Below are positions 37,198-48,653 of a stretch of 64,000 bases of DNA, piece by piece. Position 1 is the first letter of the stretch. Every line of letters starts with the position of its first letter. Both the position numbers and the translations under genes were made by a program. The notes beneath the pieces were generated by a model. It saw only the letters and a list, made by a program, of their open reading frames with translations. It was not told where the DNA came from and ran no database searches. Where the stretch lies: NCBI GenBank assembly GCA_014898425.1, contig RCSZ01000015.1:1-64000 (forward strand), given 5' to 3'. Origin of the DNA: Botryotinia globosa (Eukaryota; Ascomycota; Leotiomycetes; Helotiales; Sclerotiniaceae).

Positions 37198-38766
37198 ATG
37201 GCTTCCTACCTCCCCGACGCCATCACCACGCCCATAACGAGGAGTACCGACTATCTCAAGAGTACAATCGGTGGTTTGACTTGGGGCCCAGCTCTGTCTG
37301 TCTCAAAAGCTGCTGTCACTTCATTGTTCGGACGAATTGAGCGTGGTACACTACTCGTTACCGATGCCGAAACTGGCAAAACAATATGTTATGGGGCGAA
37401 GATTGCAAAGGAAAATAAGGCCAATGGAGTGAATGGCGTGAACGGACATCAGAACTCGCGCAAAGCTGGTGCAGCAAGAAAGATAGAATTGAGAATCACC
37501 AATCAAGCATTTTGGGTGCGCCTCTTTCTGTTTGCTGATATGGGTTTCGCGGAGGCATATATGCTGGGAGAAGTCGAATGTGACGACTTGACTGGATTCT
37601 TCGAGGTATTTCAAGCTTCCCCCACGCCACGCGATCTCAAAATTCATACTAAGAGCCATTTCTAGCTTTTTATCCAAAATCGTAATCAACTGGCAAATGC
37701 CACGACTCTAACCTCCTCTATCGCCGCCACTATTACAGGACTCGCCAGGAGTACTAACACCCTGTCCAATTCTCTCCTCAACGTCTCCGCGCATTACGAC
37801 ATCTCCAACGAAATGTTCGCTGCGTTCCTTTCCGAAGATATGACATATTCATGCCCAATATGGAAATCGATTTCTAGCGCTTCATCTGGATTTGAAGAGG
37901 AAACACTTGAAGAAGCGCAGAGAACGAAACTCGATCGATTCATAGACGGGGCAAAAATTAAACCCTCGGATCATGTATTAGAGATTGGTACTGGATGGGG
38001 TTCATTTGCCATTCAAGCCGTTAAACGAACAGGATGTCGTGTGACAAGTTTGACCTTGTCCGTTGAACAAAAAGCCTTAGCCGAAAAGCGCATTTTCGCA
38101 GCCGGCTTTGCGGACAGAATTGAAGTAAAACTCATGGACTATCGAGCACTACCCATCCCAAATCAGCCTTACGATAAGATAATTTCCATTGAGATGCTCG
38201 AAGCTGTTGGGGCAGAATATCTGGAAACGTATTTCTCCTGCATCCATCGATTACTAAAACCAGATGGAATTGCTGTGTTCCAATGCATTACCATGCCGGA
38301 GGGTCGATATGAGGCTTATGCAAAGGGGGAGGATTTTATTCGAAAATATATTTTCCCGGGTGGTCATCTTCCTTCTATTACACAATTGATTGATAATATC
38401 ACCAAAGCCTCAGAAGGAACATTGGTTGTTGAAAAGGTGGAGAATATCGGAGGTCATTATGCGAAGACGTTGCGATTATGGAAAGAAAAGTTCTTGGCAA
38501 ATTTCGAGTCAAGGATTAGACCTGCCTTAATGGCGGAGCACAAGGAGATGGGTGAGAGAGAGGTAGAAGTATTCAGAAAGAAGTGGGAGGTACGTATTTC
38601 TACATCCACCATACAAATTTATCCCAATATCGCATGCGCTAACATGCTCACACAGTACTATTTCACATATTGCGAGGCAGGTTTTGCAACAAAGACCCTT
38701 GGAGATGCAATAATCACAGTGGGCAGAGAAGGAGCATTGGAATTGATGGATGGTATTCCCCTATAG
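37198..38766 (+). CDS. Cyclopropane-fatty-acid synthase-like SAM methyltransferase
   Basis: Three exons, 37198-37605, 37666-38589 and 38656-38766 (introns 60 and 66 bp), give 480 residues. The protein has an N-terminal CFA domain (about 60-150: IELRITNQAFWVRLF, DMGFAEAYMLGEVECDDL). A class I SAM-methyltransferase core follows with motif I LEIGTGWGSFAIQA at about 240. Family residues further on include ISIEMLEAVG, QCITMPEGRYEAY, IFPGGHLPS and FATKTLGDAIITV at the end. CFA synthases add a methylene bridge from S-adenosylmethionine to unsaturated acyl chains of phospholipids. Fungal homologues are widespread and some act as sphingolipid C9-methyltransferase relatives, so the exact lipid substrate is open. 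Skipping the introns would truncate the protein at a stop soon after each exon. Confidence 0.92.
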
Positions 38767-39215
38767 TTTCGAGATCTGGGTTTATGTTGCGGTAATTTCT
38801 TGGAGCGCTTGGAGTCGGTGCATGGGAGCGGTAATGAATTTCTCTTCTCTCTAATTTTCAAAAGTCATAGAAGAATTGCCACTGCATTAGAGTGGCAGTG
38901 TGTTAGACCATATACATATAGACTTGACTTTTTTTTTCATGGACAACGCGTAGTATATTATTAGTGCTGGCTTTTCTTGTGCTTGCTAATGAATGGTGCC
39001 TAGCTGGAATGGAATTGTTTTGTTGATGCTCGTAAAAGTATCTTTGGATTTTGAAACTATCGCTCGAGTTAATGCGTCTCTTTCCTAACGCCAGCCAAAC
39101 TCCCAACTTCATTGAATGTCAACATTTGCTTGAACAGTATTCTTGTCAACTTTTTCTACAATATAGTAGAGTCCCTACACCATCACCGATCAAATCGTGG
39201 CAGCCCTAAAGATCT
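38767..39215. other. Intergenic, 3' ends of two converging genes
   Basis: About 450 bp between the converging methyltransferase (+) and REX4 (-) genes. Only 3' UTR-like sequence is seen. Confidence 0.45.
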
Positions 39216-40226
39216 TCAACGCTTCCCTTTCTTCTTCTTATTTGGCTTGGACTTCGAAGATACACCTGAGTGCGGAGGATGATGCTTTGCATGTTCAATA
39301 TCAAGAGCCGATTTGTGTTTCCTAAACAAAAGTATAGTTGCCCTTGCATCCTCAATACTAGAATGTTCACCACCTTGTATATCCACACCCAGAATCTCCT
39401 TTGCCAACTTCTTCAGACTGGGTGTCCTCCCATTACTGTATTTTCTGAAGCCTGAAAATTTCGATGTATCTCGTATGTCTCTCTTCGGGTGGCTCAGTAT
39501 CATGGCTTCCAAATCATTCTTTATCGCATGTCCCACCAATATCCTTCCCTTCAAAATCTCGGCCACATCTCTCTGCACCTCATCGAATTCCCTCGCCGTC
39601 GCCATATTTTTCGTCGATACACCAGAAACATGAGTTCTCCAATCCGTAACAAACTCTTTGGGGCGCACAAAAGAATCGTATATCTGTGTGCCATGGAAAT
39701 TGACAATACTGACTCGAGCCAATACCGATCTATCTTCGGAACCTCCTACACCTACCATCTCACAATCAATTCCAATGTATTTCCCTATATCGACGTCTTC
39801 TGAAAGTCCGCCATTAATTTTATCGGCTCGAGCACCTTGAATGGTAGTATCTTTTAGACCCCCTCCATAAGCTTCCGCGAGATCTTTCGCCGATATATCA
39901 TTATCTTCCGCCCAAAGTGCCAAAGAAGCAGACGGTGCATTCTTTGGAAGTGGTGTATCATCTTCTGTTGAATTCAAAGCTGGCGAACTTCCCATCGCTC
40001 CCATCTTTCCTTTCCTCGAAGTTCCTTTGGCGTCTGCAATTGGTCGAGACTTTACTGCGATGCCTTCTAATCTTCTGCGCTTTGCGATACTATCTTTCGT
40101 TCTTTCCGAAGGTTCTGCAGCTTTTCGTTTCTTCGCATCTGATTCTGGTTTGGGCGCTTTCTCTAATGCTGCTTGAAGATTTTTCCAATTACTTGATAAA
40201 ACAGGTGCCATGACCTTTCTTTGCAT
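39216..40226 (-). CDS. REX4: REX4, RNA 3'-5' exonuclease
   Basis: Single exon of 336 residues; the second ATG (40211, MAPVLSSNW) is the more likely start and gives 331. Residues up to about 110 are Lys/Arg/Ser-rich with bipartite nuclear or nucleolar signals (KKRKAAEPSERTKDSIAKRR). A DEDDh exonuclease domain follows: IGIDCEMVGVG (catalytic Asp and Glu), SFVRPKEFVTDWRTHVSGV, VGHAIKNDLEAM (Asp) and HSSIEDARATI (His and Asp). This is the REX4/ISG20-like family involved in pre-rRNA processing. A basic tail KPNKKKKGKR ends it. It is divergent from ESA1, with about 343 bp between starts. Confidence 0.92.
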   Translation of the reverse strand: MQRKVMAPVLSSNWKNLQAALEKAPKPESDAKKRKAAEPSERTKDSIAKRRRLEGIAVKSRPIADAKGTSRKGKMGAMGSSPALNSTEDDTPLPKNAPSASLALWAEDNDISAKDLAEAYGGGLKDTTIQGARADKINGGLSEDVDIGKYIGIDCEMVGVGGSEDRSVLARVSIVNFHGTQIYDSFVRPKEFVTDWRTHVSGVSTKNMATAREFDEVQRDVAEILKGRILVGHAIKNDLEAMILSHPKRDIRDTSKFSGFRKYSNGRTPSLKKLAKEILGVDIQGGEHSSIEDARATILLFRKHKSALDIEHAKHHPPHSGVSSKSKPNKKKKGKR

Positions 40227-40569
40227 ATTCCGTTGTTGATATTGTCAATATAGTTGCCAAAGAAATAAAATTTGAGGGTTGGGTTTTCACAAAGTAAATA
40301 AAATAAAATGTATATCGATAAGGCAAGGCTCTGGCTGATGATACTTATTACTACCTACCTCCACTGCTCCTACTGGGTACGTACCTAGTAGTAAGGCGAG
40401 TAAGGTTATCGAAGGCTAGAGAAAATGCGAGAAGATTATTTTTACAGCCTTGTTTTATCAATTTTGCCCCTCCAAAAAGAAGAATCAACAAGCAACTACT
40501 TGGTGATAAATCAATCAAAATCAATCAAAAATTAATTCACAACCATCAAAATCATTATAAAATCCCATC
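40227..40569. promoter_or_regulatory. Shared bidirectional promoter region REX4/ESA1
   Basis: The only sequence between the divergent starts of REX4 (-) and ESA1 (+), so it must hold both promoters and leaders. It contains CTACCTACCT-type and 'gtacctagtag' repeats around 40355-40395 and a run of AATCAAAATCAATCAA near 40515-40540 in the ESA1 leader. No specific factor site can be named. Confidence 0.5.
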
Positions 40570-42285
40570 ATGACAGGTCCGTCGCAGGATAAAGATAGTT
40601 CTGTAGGAACTCCAGTACCTAAGCAGAAGAGTAAGGCGACAATTGATACATTGGGGTAAGTTCCAATACAATTTCACGGTCGCGAGATTGATGGTGCTAA
40701 CTAATGCCTGTAGGGTAGGATGTATAGCAATGGTACAGAAGGTTAGTTACCACATGTATTTGCTTCACCACTCGAGCATCAATCATGCTGTTTTTCGCCT
40801 TCCCTCCCATTTCTCCATCTTCTTGGAGACAATGAGGTTATTTATTTGCTCTACCCAAAAATCGTTGTACTAATTCCATACCAGGATGGTGCACTTAGAA
40901 GAGCAGAAATTCTAAGTATAAAAGAGACGAAAAGTGGTCGTCAATTTTATTGCAATTTCGATAATTTCAACAAACGTCTAGATGAATGGGTTCCAGCTAA
41001 AAGAATCGATTTTACTCAAGATGTTGAATGGCCAGCTCCAGAGAAGCCAAAGGAAAAGTCAAAAGCTCCTCCCGCTGGGAAAAAGACAATCGTTGCCAAT
41101 AAGAAGAATCAAAAACGACAAACTCAAGCAAGCAAGAGAGAAGATTCTGTAGTTTCGGAATCAGGTTCAAACGCTCCTCCATGGTCTGAATTTGCGGAGT
41201 CTCAGAGACAGACTCCAGATGCTGATGGAGATGCAAAACTTACTATGGCATTAGATCTTGATGCTACTCCTGAAGCCAATGATCCCATGGATGTTGATGA
41301 AGCTGCAACTGAAGCAGCAAATGCAAAGAATGAACCTGCGCAACATTTCAGTCCAAAAGAAGAAATCGAAAAATTACGAACTAGTGGCTCAATGACTCAA
41401 AACCAAGCCGAAATATCACGTATTCGAAATATTTCCAAAGTTCAATTCGGTAAATTCGAACTTTACCCCTGGTATTTCTCTCCTTACCCGGAAGCATTCA
41501 CTCAAGAGGATCTCATGTACATTTGTGAATTTTGTTTATCTTATTACGGGGATCTCAAAGCGTTCACTCGTCATCGAGGCAAGTGTACATTACAGCATCC
41601 TCCTGGAAATGAAATTTATCGGGATGATTACGTGTCTTTCTTCGAAATCGATGGCCGACGTCAACGAACTTGGTGCCGAAACTTATGCCTCATATCCAAG
41701 ATGTTTCTGGATCACAAAACTCTTTACTACGACGTGGATCCTTTCTTGTTTTATGTCATGTGTTCACGAGATGAAAAGGGATTTCATCTAGTGGGATATT
41801 TCTCCAAAGAGAAAGAAAGTGCGGATGGTTATAACGTAGCTTGTATTCTGACACTTCCACAATATCAACGTAAAGGTTATGGACGACTTTTAATCAATTT
41901 CTCCTATGAGCTCTCGAAAATCGAAGGAAAGCTCGGCTCGCCTGAAAAACCCCTATCTGATCTTGGTCTCCTCTCATATCGGCAATATTGGACCGAACGA
42001 ATTGTTGAAGAGCTTTTGATTCACAATGAAAAGGACGAGAGAATTAGTATAGAAGGTTTATCGCAAAAGCTCAATATGACGAGTGCTGATGTAGAACATA
42101 CGTTGCAGGCGCTAAAGATGCAGGTTTATCATAAGGGAGAACACAAGATGGTTTTGCCGACTGCATTGATCAAGAGACATGAGGCGATGAGGGAAAAGCA
42201 GAAGTTGAAGCCGAAGAGAGTGATCGATCCTTCAAGGATTGTTTGGAAACCGTTCAAGTTGGTGGATAGAACGTGGGGTTGGTAA
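40570..42285 (+). CDS. ESA1: ESA1, MYST-family histone acetyltransferase
   Basis: Three exons, 40570-40655, 40714-40741 (only 28 bp) and 40885-42285, with introns of 58 and 143 bp, give 504 residues. Esa1 is the catalytic subunit of the NuA4 complex that acetylates histones H4 and H2A. Residues 30-90 form the chromo barrel/tudor domain (GCIAMVQKDGALRRAEILSI, then DEWVPAKRID). A long charged linker follows. The MYST domain starts near 205. It has the C2HC zinc finger (CEFCLSYYG...HRHRGKC region, Cys252 and Cys255), catalytic Cys358 in ACILTLPQYQRKGYGR (which also binds acetyl-CoA), and catalytic Glu392 in SPEKPLSDLG. The 34-residue gap between them is the family's spacing. The micro-exon is fixed by frame and by the conserved chromo-domain residues. 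Confidence 0.95.
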
Positions 42286-43154
42286 AGTGGGTTAAAGGGG
42301 CTGATGGACGCTCGATGGAAAAGCTCCTGGCTCTCTGTGGAAAATTGGCGTTAAAAATCTGTCATGTATGGTATTTAGCGTGCGGTTATTGGAGAATTAA
42401 TTAATACATTAATCATTAGTTTAGGATCTTGCGACATATCTGCAACCATGCGTGAGACAAATCACTTCGAAGTGCACGAAACTTACCCCATTCCATGACA
42501 CTGATTATTTAAAGGAATCCCATGTGTATAACGGCTCCAAAGCCAACAAGGTAAAAAACCATCTCAGATATCGTATCGATGGACGACGACAAGCTTCTCA
42601 CTGACAATTCCCAAAAAAATCTAAATGCGGGTCCTAATCCATGAAATGAAATCTCCATAAAATAAAGTGTTATGGATCAATTGACCTGGGTATGTTTGAT
42701 GAACGCACTTTATTTACAACGTTATTTTGACCATGTGGTGAATATGAATGAATGATTGGTACGAAGATAAGAAATGAGATTTAATAAGATGGGATGATGC
42801 TAAAACTTCACATTGATGTACGGGTGGGTTAGGTATAATGGAGGAAAGTTGCAATCATGAGAGTGTGAGTTGGCAGTCTGAGTATCTGGACTTGTCTTCC
42901 CGTCTGACGTAATTCACAACATACGATACATCACAAGCAATAGAGGTAGAAAGATGTTGTAAAAAAAAGGTGGTTCAATTCATATTTGAATTTCGCGATT
43001 GGGAAAATAATTACAAGAAGGTATCCTTCATCATCTCTAGCCAGGCTCTTTACCCAGCCATCACCAAGCCATCTTATTCGTATCATCTATCTTCACCTCT
43101 ACCTCTACGGTCCATCAAGCTCGATTCCATGTCTAAGCTCTCGGTCTTCGTAAT
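42286..43154. other. Intergenic, 3' ends of two converging genes
   Basis: About 870 bp between converging ESA1 (+) and GH45 (-) genes. A plus-strand frame at 42970-43206 overlaps the GH45 3' end and is not supported. Confidence 0.45.
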
Positions 43155-44289
43155 TTACTCGGCATCGCAAGTCTCATCATCGTCAGTCGAGGCAGCGGTG
43201 GAATGAGGAGCGGCGACACTGGTCTTTGCGGATTGAGTGGCGGAAGAGTGGGGAGTAACTGCTGGTGCAGAGGAAGCCTTGGAAGAAGGAACAGCTATGT
43301 GAGAGACAACTGCTGCAGAAGATGCCTTGTAATAAGCTGCGGAAGTTGGGACAACAGCGGCTGGGCTGGATTCTGCGGAGCTTGGTGCTACGACAACAGA
43401 TGAAGAGCTAACTGAAGTTGGGGCAACAGAAGGGGCCTTGGCAGATGTTGCTACAACCTTTTCTGTGGAGGCGGATCCACTTCCCGAAGCATCTGGAGCT
43501 GGCATGCTTGAGTCATCAGCTCTCTTGCATCCGGTGCTCTTGGTCAATGCTGCTGGACATTCGACTTGTTTGAAATCGACAGTTGGGTTATCGGCACTTT
43601 CGAACCAATTGAATCTGAAGTTGCAACCTGGTTGAAGGGCAGCTGGGAAAGTTGAGCAGGAAGAAACGGCAGCGATACCACCATATTGTGCACCCCATCC
43701 TGAGGAAGGAGCACCGAATTCGGTTGCACAACCATTGAAGATTCCAACACCTCCACCTGGCATAGCCAAATCAAATTGGTTTGAGCCAAGATCACCACCG
43801 GTGTTACTGCATTGAAAGTAATGTTAGAAGACGCATTCAGGGGAATAGGAAGTGATGTGAGTGGAAAAATTATTTAACGTACGTAGCTTGAACAATCATC
43901 TTCTTGCCAGCAAGAGCAGTGCTGGTGAAAGTCAATTCATAACAAGCACAACACCATGAAGCCTCGCTTCCACCAGCGATGTTAACGGCGGCATATCCAT
44001 ATGCCAAATCATCGGTAACTGCCCAAGGAGATTGGTCTGAGCACATGTAAGAGGTTCCACCGTTGCATCCGGAAACGGCGACTGCGGTAGGGTCTGAAAG
44101 AGGTGAGTCCTTCACATCGCAGGTTCCGACTGGTCCAGAGCCAGATGCGAGAGCAGCTTTGTCAGACCAAGCGCAAGATGGCTTGCAGCAATCCCAGTAA
44201 CGAGTGGTGGTACCGGAACCAGAAGCTTGAGCACTAACTTGAAGGAAGAAAGGGAGGAGAGCGACGAGAGTCTTGATTGGGAGCTGCAT
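43155..44289 (-). CDS. Secreted endoglucanase, GH45 family
   Basis: Two exons, 43883-44289 and 43155-43806 (intron 76 bp), give 352 residues. A signal peptide covers about residues 1-21 ([20 protein letters not shown]). The GH45 catalytic domain follows: [14 protein letters not shown] with the first catalytic Asp at about 33, many paired cysteines, [12 protein letters not shown], and [20 protein letters not shown] with the second catalytic Asp across the splice junction. GH45 enzymes cleave internal beta-1,4 bonds of cellulose outside the cell. After about residue 235 comes a Ser/Thr/Ala/Pro-rich tail of about 115 residues with no carbohydrate-binding module visible, ending in an acidic Cys-containing DDDETCDAE. 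The tail is probably O-glycosylated. It fits a plant-associated saprotroph or pathogen. Confidence 0.94.
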
Positions 44290-45344
44290 TTTGAATTTGG
44301 TTGTGTGATTGAAAGAGCAGATGGAAGAATTCTTAGTTGGATTTGGTCTCGGACCGGAAACTTAGATATGTGCTTGAAAAGAGTGAATAAACTCGACTTG
44401 GAGTTGTGTATGAAAGATGCGAAAGGCTTTCGAAAAGAGCGTGATATTCAATAGTGAACGTGAGGAGCAAAGGTGCTTGGAGGAAGAAGAGAAAAAGCGC
44501 CCATGATGGAGAGGGATTATTCCTTATAAACATATAGGCATACTCCATTCAATTGTCTAGAAGGGTTTCCAATTAATCTATTCACCTCTCCGATTGTATA
44601 TTGGAAACAGTGGCGTATGAAAGGAATGGTAAGCGACTTGAACTTCAAATGAAACCCCGATTGAATGACGGCCAAAATGAATATATCCCTGATCTCAATC
44701 CTTGATAACAGACAAGGAATTATATGATCGTTCGTTCGGTTCATTCGGATGTGATGAATTTATTTCAACCGACCCAGTAATATTTAACCATACAGAGCAT
44801 ATTTCAACGTTGGGTCTCCTTAATTCATCTCATCGCTGGTACCTGCATATAGTTTTTGTGGACTGTACCTTTCAAGTTCTAGTCGAGTGTTTTTGGAAAT
44901 TGGATCTTGCCAAGTGATAGGGGGAAAGGCTTGGTTGCTTTTGGCATGTTTTATACTGCTTATGCCGTCAACCTCTGTATAATGTTTTCTTGATTTGCTT
45001 CAAAGTAAAAGCGAATTGGGAGATTTAAGTGGATAAGTGACAAGCTGTGCATCCTGTCTTGTTGCTTTTGTAACGAATCTGGACTGACTCAGGGTTATTA
45101 TCCATATTGGAATTGAACTAGGCGCTGCTTCATCCTGAACTTTCGGTACAAGAAGAAAATACCAACAAGTAGGTAGTCTTGATGACACCCAAACTCGGTC
45201 AGGTCATTCCATTCTAAATGAAAGATAACCTGAAGGCTGAACTAAATGTGAATTCTGTGGCACAGTACCTAATCTCGCTTTTTGATCCTTAATCTAACAT
45301 GAGGAAGCCGAGGGAAGCTTTATTGTAAGATCTTACTTTGTATG
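44290..45344. other. Intergenic upstream of GH45
   Basis: About 1 kb that should contain the GH45 promoter near 44290-44900. Short frames only. The far end meets a TIR element. Confidence 0.45.
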
Positions 45345-45744
45345 GGGAGCGATTGAAATGGCAATATTCTAATTGGAGTCTAAGCTTAATAAGGAATTAC
45401 AGAAAACATAAATATCGATAAAAAGATTTAATTGAATGTTTTGGTTTATATTTAATACAAGTAAATATTATAATAGCTTTTTTGTTAATTGAATTAATCA
45501 ATTATTTAAGTTTAAAGTATTTATTATATTAGAAGATAGATATAATATTATTATAGGTTTAATTGATATAGATTATAAGAGTATTAAAAGTCTTTATAAT
45601 TTTATAATCGAAGACTTATAAAAAGATTTTATATTGTTAAAAACAAAAAAAAGTAAGAAGTTAGTTTTTTTTGGTAAAGGGGGGGTTAAATAGTATTTGA
45701 TTGAGTTTAGTTTTCTTAGTATATTATCATTTCAATCGCTTCCC
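45345..45744. mobile_element. TIR element with GGGAGCGATTGAAATG ends
   Basis: About 400 bp of AT-rich sequence bounded by inverted ends of roughly 28 bp: GGGAGCGATTGAAATGGCAA at 45345 and following, and the complement of GGGAAGCGATTGAAATGATA ending at 45744. They match except for a one-base indel and a few substitutions. No coding capacity. Exact outer limits and any target-site duplication are unclear. Confidence 0.65.
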
Positions 45745-46820
45745 TTTGTGTGTACATACTGTAGTATGTACTCTTCGCTAGCCCCACCACAACCACGAAT
45801 ACACTTGATTGTGACAATAAATCCATTCATCCGAGATTGCTATAAGTCAGCCTTGAGATCTTCGACCCACCCCTGAATGGATTAAGATCCTAGTTATCGA
45901 TTTTTCAACTGCTTGAAGTCTATCACAACCAATGTCTATCCTCAATTTGTACCAGGTCAGCGAACTTGAAGCGTTTGGAACCATGCGACGCATATGCACA
46001 AATAAGATCTATTCAACAGGTCTATGTCGATATTTCATAGTTGAATCCTATCTAATGTCTTGTAAAGTATTAAAACATTAATATATCTCACAACATATGA
46101 ATTGTGGTTAACCATTCATTATACGCTACATAATGTGTAGAATCTATCAATGCAGCAAAATGAGATGACGCTCCGCTGGCTCTCCGAGGGCCACTGCCGT
46201 GGAGGCAGACTATTTAGAAAGAGATGTGAAAGAACTGAACGTTGCCTACCTACCTACCTACCTACCTACCTACCTACCTACCTACCTACCTACCTACCTA
46301 CCTACCTACCTACCTACTTACTTACATAAATACACACTCTGTAAATTATGATGAATATATAAATGATGTCATGTGAATCGGTCCCAAAATAGATTCAAAT
46401 TTGGTAAAGCGGAAATAGATCCGCACGTGATCTGACAAGTATCTTTTATCTATCCCTTAATCCCTTATCCCTTATCCCTCACGCTTCACGTCCTCTTATT
46501 TGTCAATTTTCTCGATTCTGGGGTAAGCACGGGCCCAGTAAAGATACTAGCTCGAATTGGTGATAGCTCGCGTGCGGGCTTTTTCAATCATGGTACGAGC
46601 TTCTAAATTTATGAGGTCAACATCGAGGCATTTAACTTTCACATCTTCCGAGGTCTCCTTCATCCGTGATTCCAAGTCTCAACCATCAATCCGCTCACCT
46701 GCAACTCATTTGTCGAACCGTCTTCTTACTCATTGTTATATTCAACTCAAGATCAAAACCACAAGAATAGAATTGTAAAGAATAGTACAACATAACATAA
46801 CACAACCAGAAAGCAGCAAT
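45745..46820. other. Intergenic with CCTA microsatellite
   Basis: About 1.1 kb before the small-protein gene. It carries the CCTA microsatellite (listed separately). The last 250 bp before the ATG at 46821 look like leader sequence. No other gene seen. Confidence 0.45.
46245..46316. repeat. Tetranucleotide microsatellite (CCTA)18
   Basis: Eighteen perfect CCTA units, then variant CTTA units. Likely variable between strains. Confidence 0.97.
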
Positions 46821-47196
46821 ATGGCGCCACCAGCTCGAGCCCTCCTCTCGTATGTTTATCTCCCCAAGTCTCCCTTCAATTCTTCTCTGCCTTGTTACGT
46901 ACTCGATAATTGTTGTCTTTTTAACTCGATGGTCTTGATTGGCGAGTGCTGCGAATACATACTTGTCCTAACTTCACATTCGCAGACGTCAAAGATTGAT
47001 TCTTGGTACCTTTCTTGGTGGCGGAGCTCTTTTTGTCAGTATGAAATGGAAAGCCGTCATGCAAAGAAGTGAGGCCGCGAAGATTGCTGGATCAAAACAA
47101 AATTTTGCTGTTGCTGCCGGCAGAAGCGGTGAGACTTTGCAATAACCCTGAATTGGTGATTGTTTGCTAACTGACGGTGAAGGTGGTGGAATTTGA
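46821..47196 (+). CDS. Small one-helix membrane-type protein, 61 aa
   Basis: Three exons, 46821-46849 (29 bp), 46986-47128 and 47183-47196 (14 bp), with introns of 136 and 54 bp, give 61 residues. The pattern is a short N-terminus (MAPPARALLSRQRLILG), one hydrophobic Gly-rich segment (about 15-27, LILGTFLGGGALF), then a basic amphipathic stretch and a C-terminus GRSGGGI. The size, single hydrophobic helix and Gly-rich end recall small conserved mitochondrial inner-membrane proteins of ascomycetes, but I cannot name the family. All exon borders are consensus GT-AG and the last exon preserves the frame into GGGI and stop. Each exon is too short for ordinary ORF scanning. Confidence 0.72.
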
Positions 47197-48653
47197 ACAT
47201 TCTAAATAGACTCGACCGATAACTGGTTAGAATTATAAATTGGGAGAAAATTGGCACACACGGAATCGGGTATTACATGGCAGATATGATAGATGATAAA
47301 CACGCATACACAGATGGGGCTACATTAGGTTCACGATGCAACAGAGGAAGCATAGTCTAGGGCGTTTGGGATTCATTCTGGCGACGAAGAGAGAACCATA
47401 CAGAAATGCCTTGAGATGGATGATAAGATCTTTGTGTTACACCCAATCATGACATTTGGCTAACATGCTCATACTGATGAAGATTCTGAACCCTCTCAGA
47501 TACCATTCCTTTCCAAGACTTCACCAGTAGGTTTCTTTTGGGATTTTTGTTTGAAATGGAAATTCATGTTATTCAAGTGAACATGAGAGCATTTCAATTT
47601 ATAGAAATAGGAGAATCAGATTCTGGCCGAGTAGATTCTACTTGGGATTGATGGGAGATACGCTCATGCACAGTGTAAAGTTAACTTCAATCCTGTGGCA
47701 AGGAGCTGATATCTTTCAATTCCATCACACAAGTCTGTCAAAGATAATTCATTATTGTCTCTCTGTCTCCCTCCTCTCTTCCTCTTTCTCTTTCTTTTCC
47801 CTCTATCTTTTTCTTCGTCTTCCTTTCCACTCTCTCTTCCTCTTCCTCTTTCTCAGTGTGTATATGTAAGTATCATTCGAAGATGTGAAATATTCCTCGA
47901 CGCCTAAGGCCTGTGTGGGTGAACGTAATAATCATTCTTGTTAAAACATGATTGCTTAGGTTCTGACTTATTAGTAATTACCAGATACTACTAGATATTA
48001 CTAGGTACGGACACTTTCAAGTCTACTGAGCTAATGTCATTAGCCTGGCGCACAAATCAAATTCTCCAAATCTTCTGGGTCAAATCTACTTCTACTTACA
48101 TTTCATATTGTGGTAATATCATCACACACATACATTTCCCTTCTCCCTTCAACATTCTTTCTTCATTCTTCACTCGTTCTTAATCTTCCTTTTATATACA
48201 TCTTTCTCTAACTTTTGATACACTAATATCATTCTTTGACCTACACATGATCAATCTCATCGCACAAAATTTCTACACTATTCATTTCTCTCCAAATACA
48301 TCACTGGGTGATTAGTTGGATCTATTTCTCTTCAATATTTCTGTTAATTTAATTATAATTATTCTCACTACTCTCACTACTCTCACTACTCTCACTACTC
48401 TCACTACTCTCACTACTCTCACTACTCTCACTACTCTCACTACTCTCACTACTCTCACTACTCTCACTACTCTCACTACTCTCACTACTCTCACTACTCT
48501 CACTACTCTCACTACTCTCACTACTCTCACTACTCTCACTATTCTCATCATTATATTTCTCTTATCTATCACAAACATTCAAATACTACTAAAATAAGCG
48601 GGCACTTAAAAGTAGTATCTCGTTATATTGAATTATCATCAGGAAATTTCAAA
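47197..48653. other. Intergenic with pyrimidine tract and 9-bp repeat
   Basis: About 1.5 kb upstream of the F-box gene. A polypyrimidine tract (CTCTCTGTCTCCCTCCTCTC and onward) lies at about 47757-47860. A 9-bp tandem array sits near the gene start (listed separately). No further gene is supported. Confidence 0.5.
48364..48543. repeat. 9-bp tandem repeat (CTCACTACT)n
   Basis: About 20 near-perfect copies of CTCACTACT, ending about 110 bp before the F-box gene ATG. The unit being a multiple of three gives open frames of (Leu-Thr-Thr)n and, on the other strand, (Val-Val-Arg)n, which are not proteins. Its position in the leader or promoter could affect expression of that gene. Confidence 0.96.

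Noticed and set aside
48312..48597. Frames of repeated Leu-Thr-Thr (plus) and Val-Val-Arg (minus)
   Set aside because: Direct translation of the CTCACTACT array; unit length divisible by three keeps every frame open.
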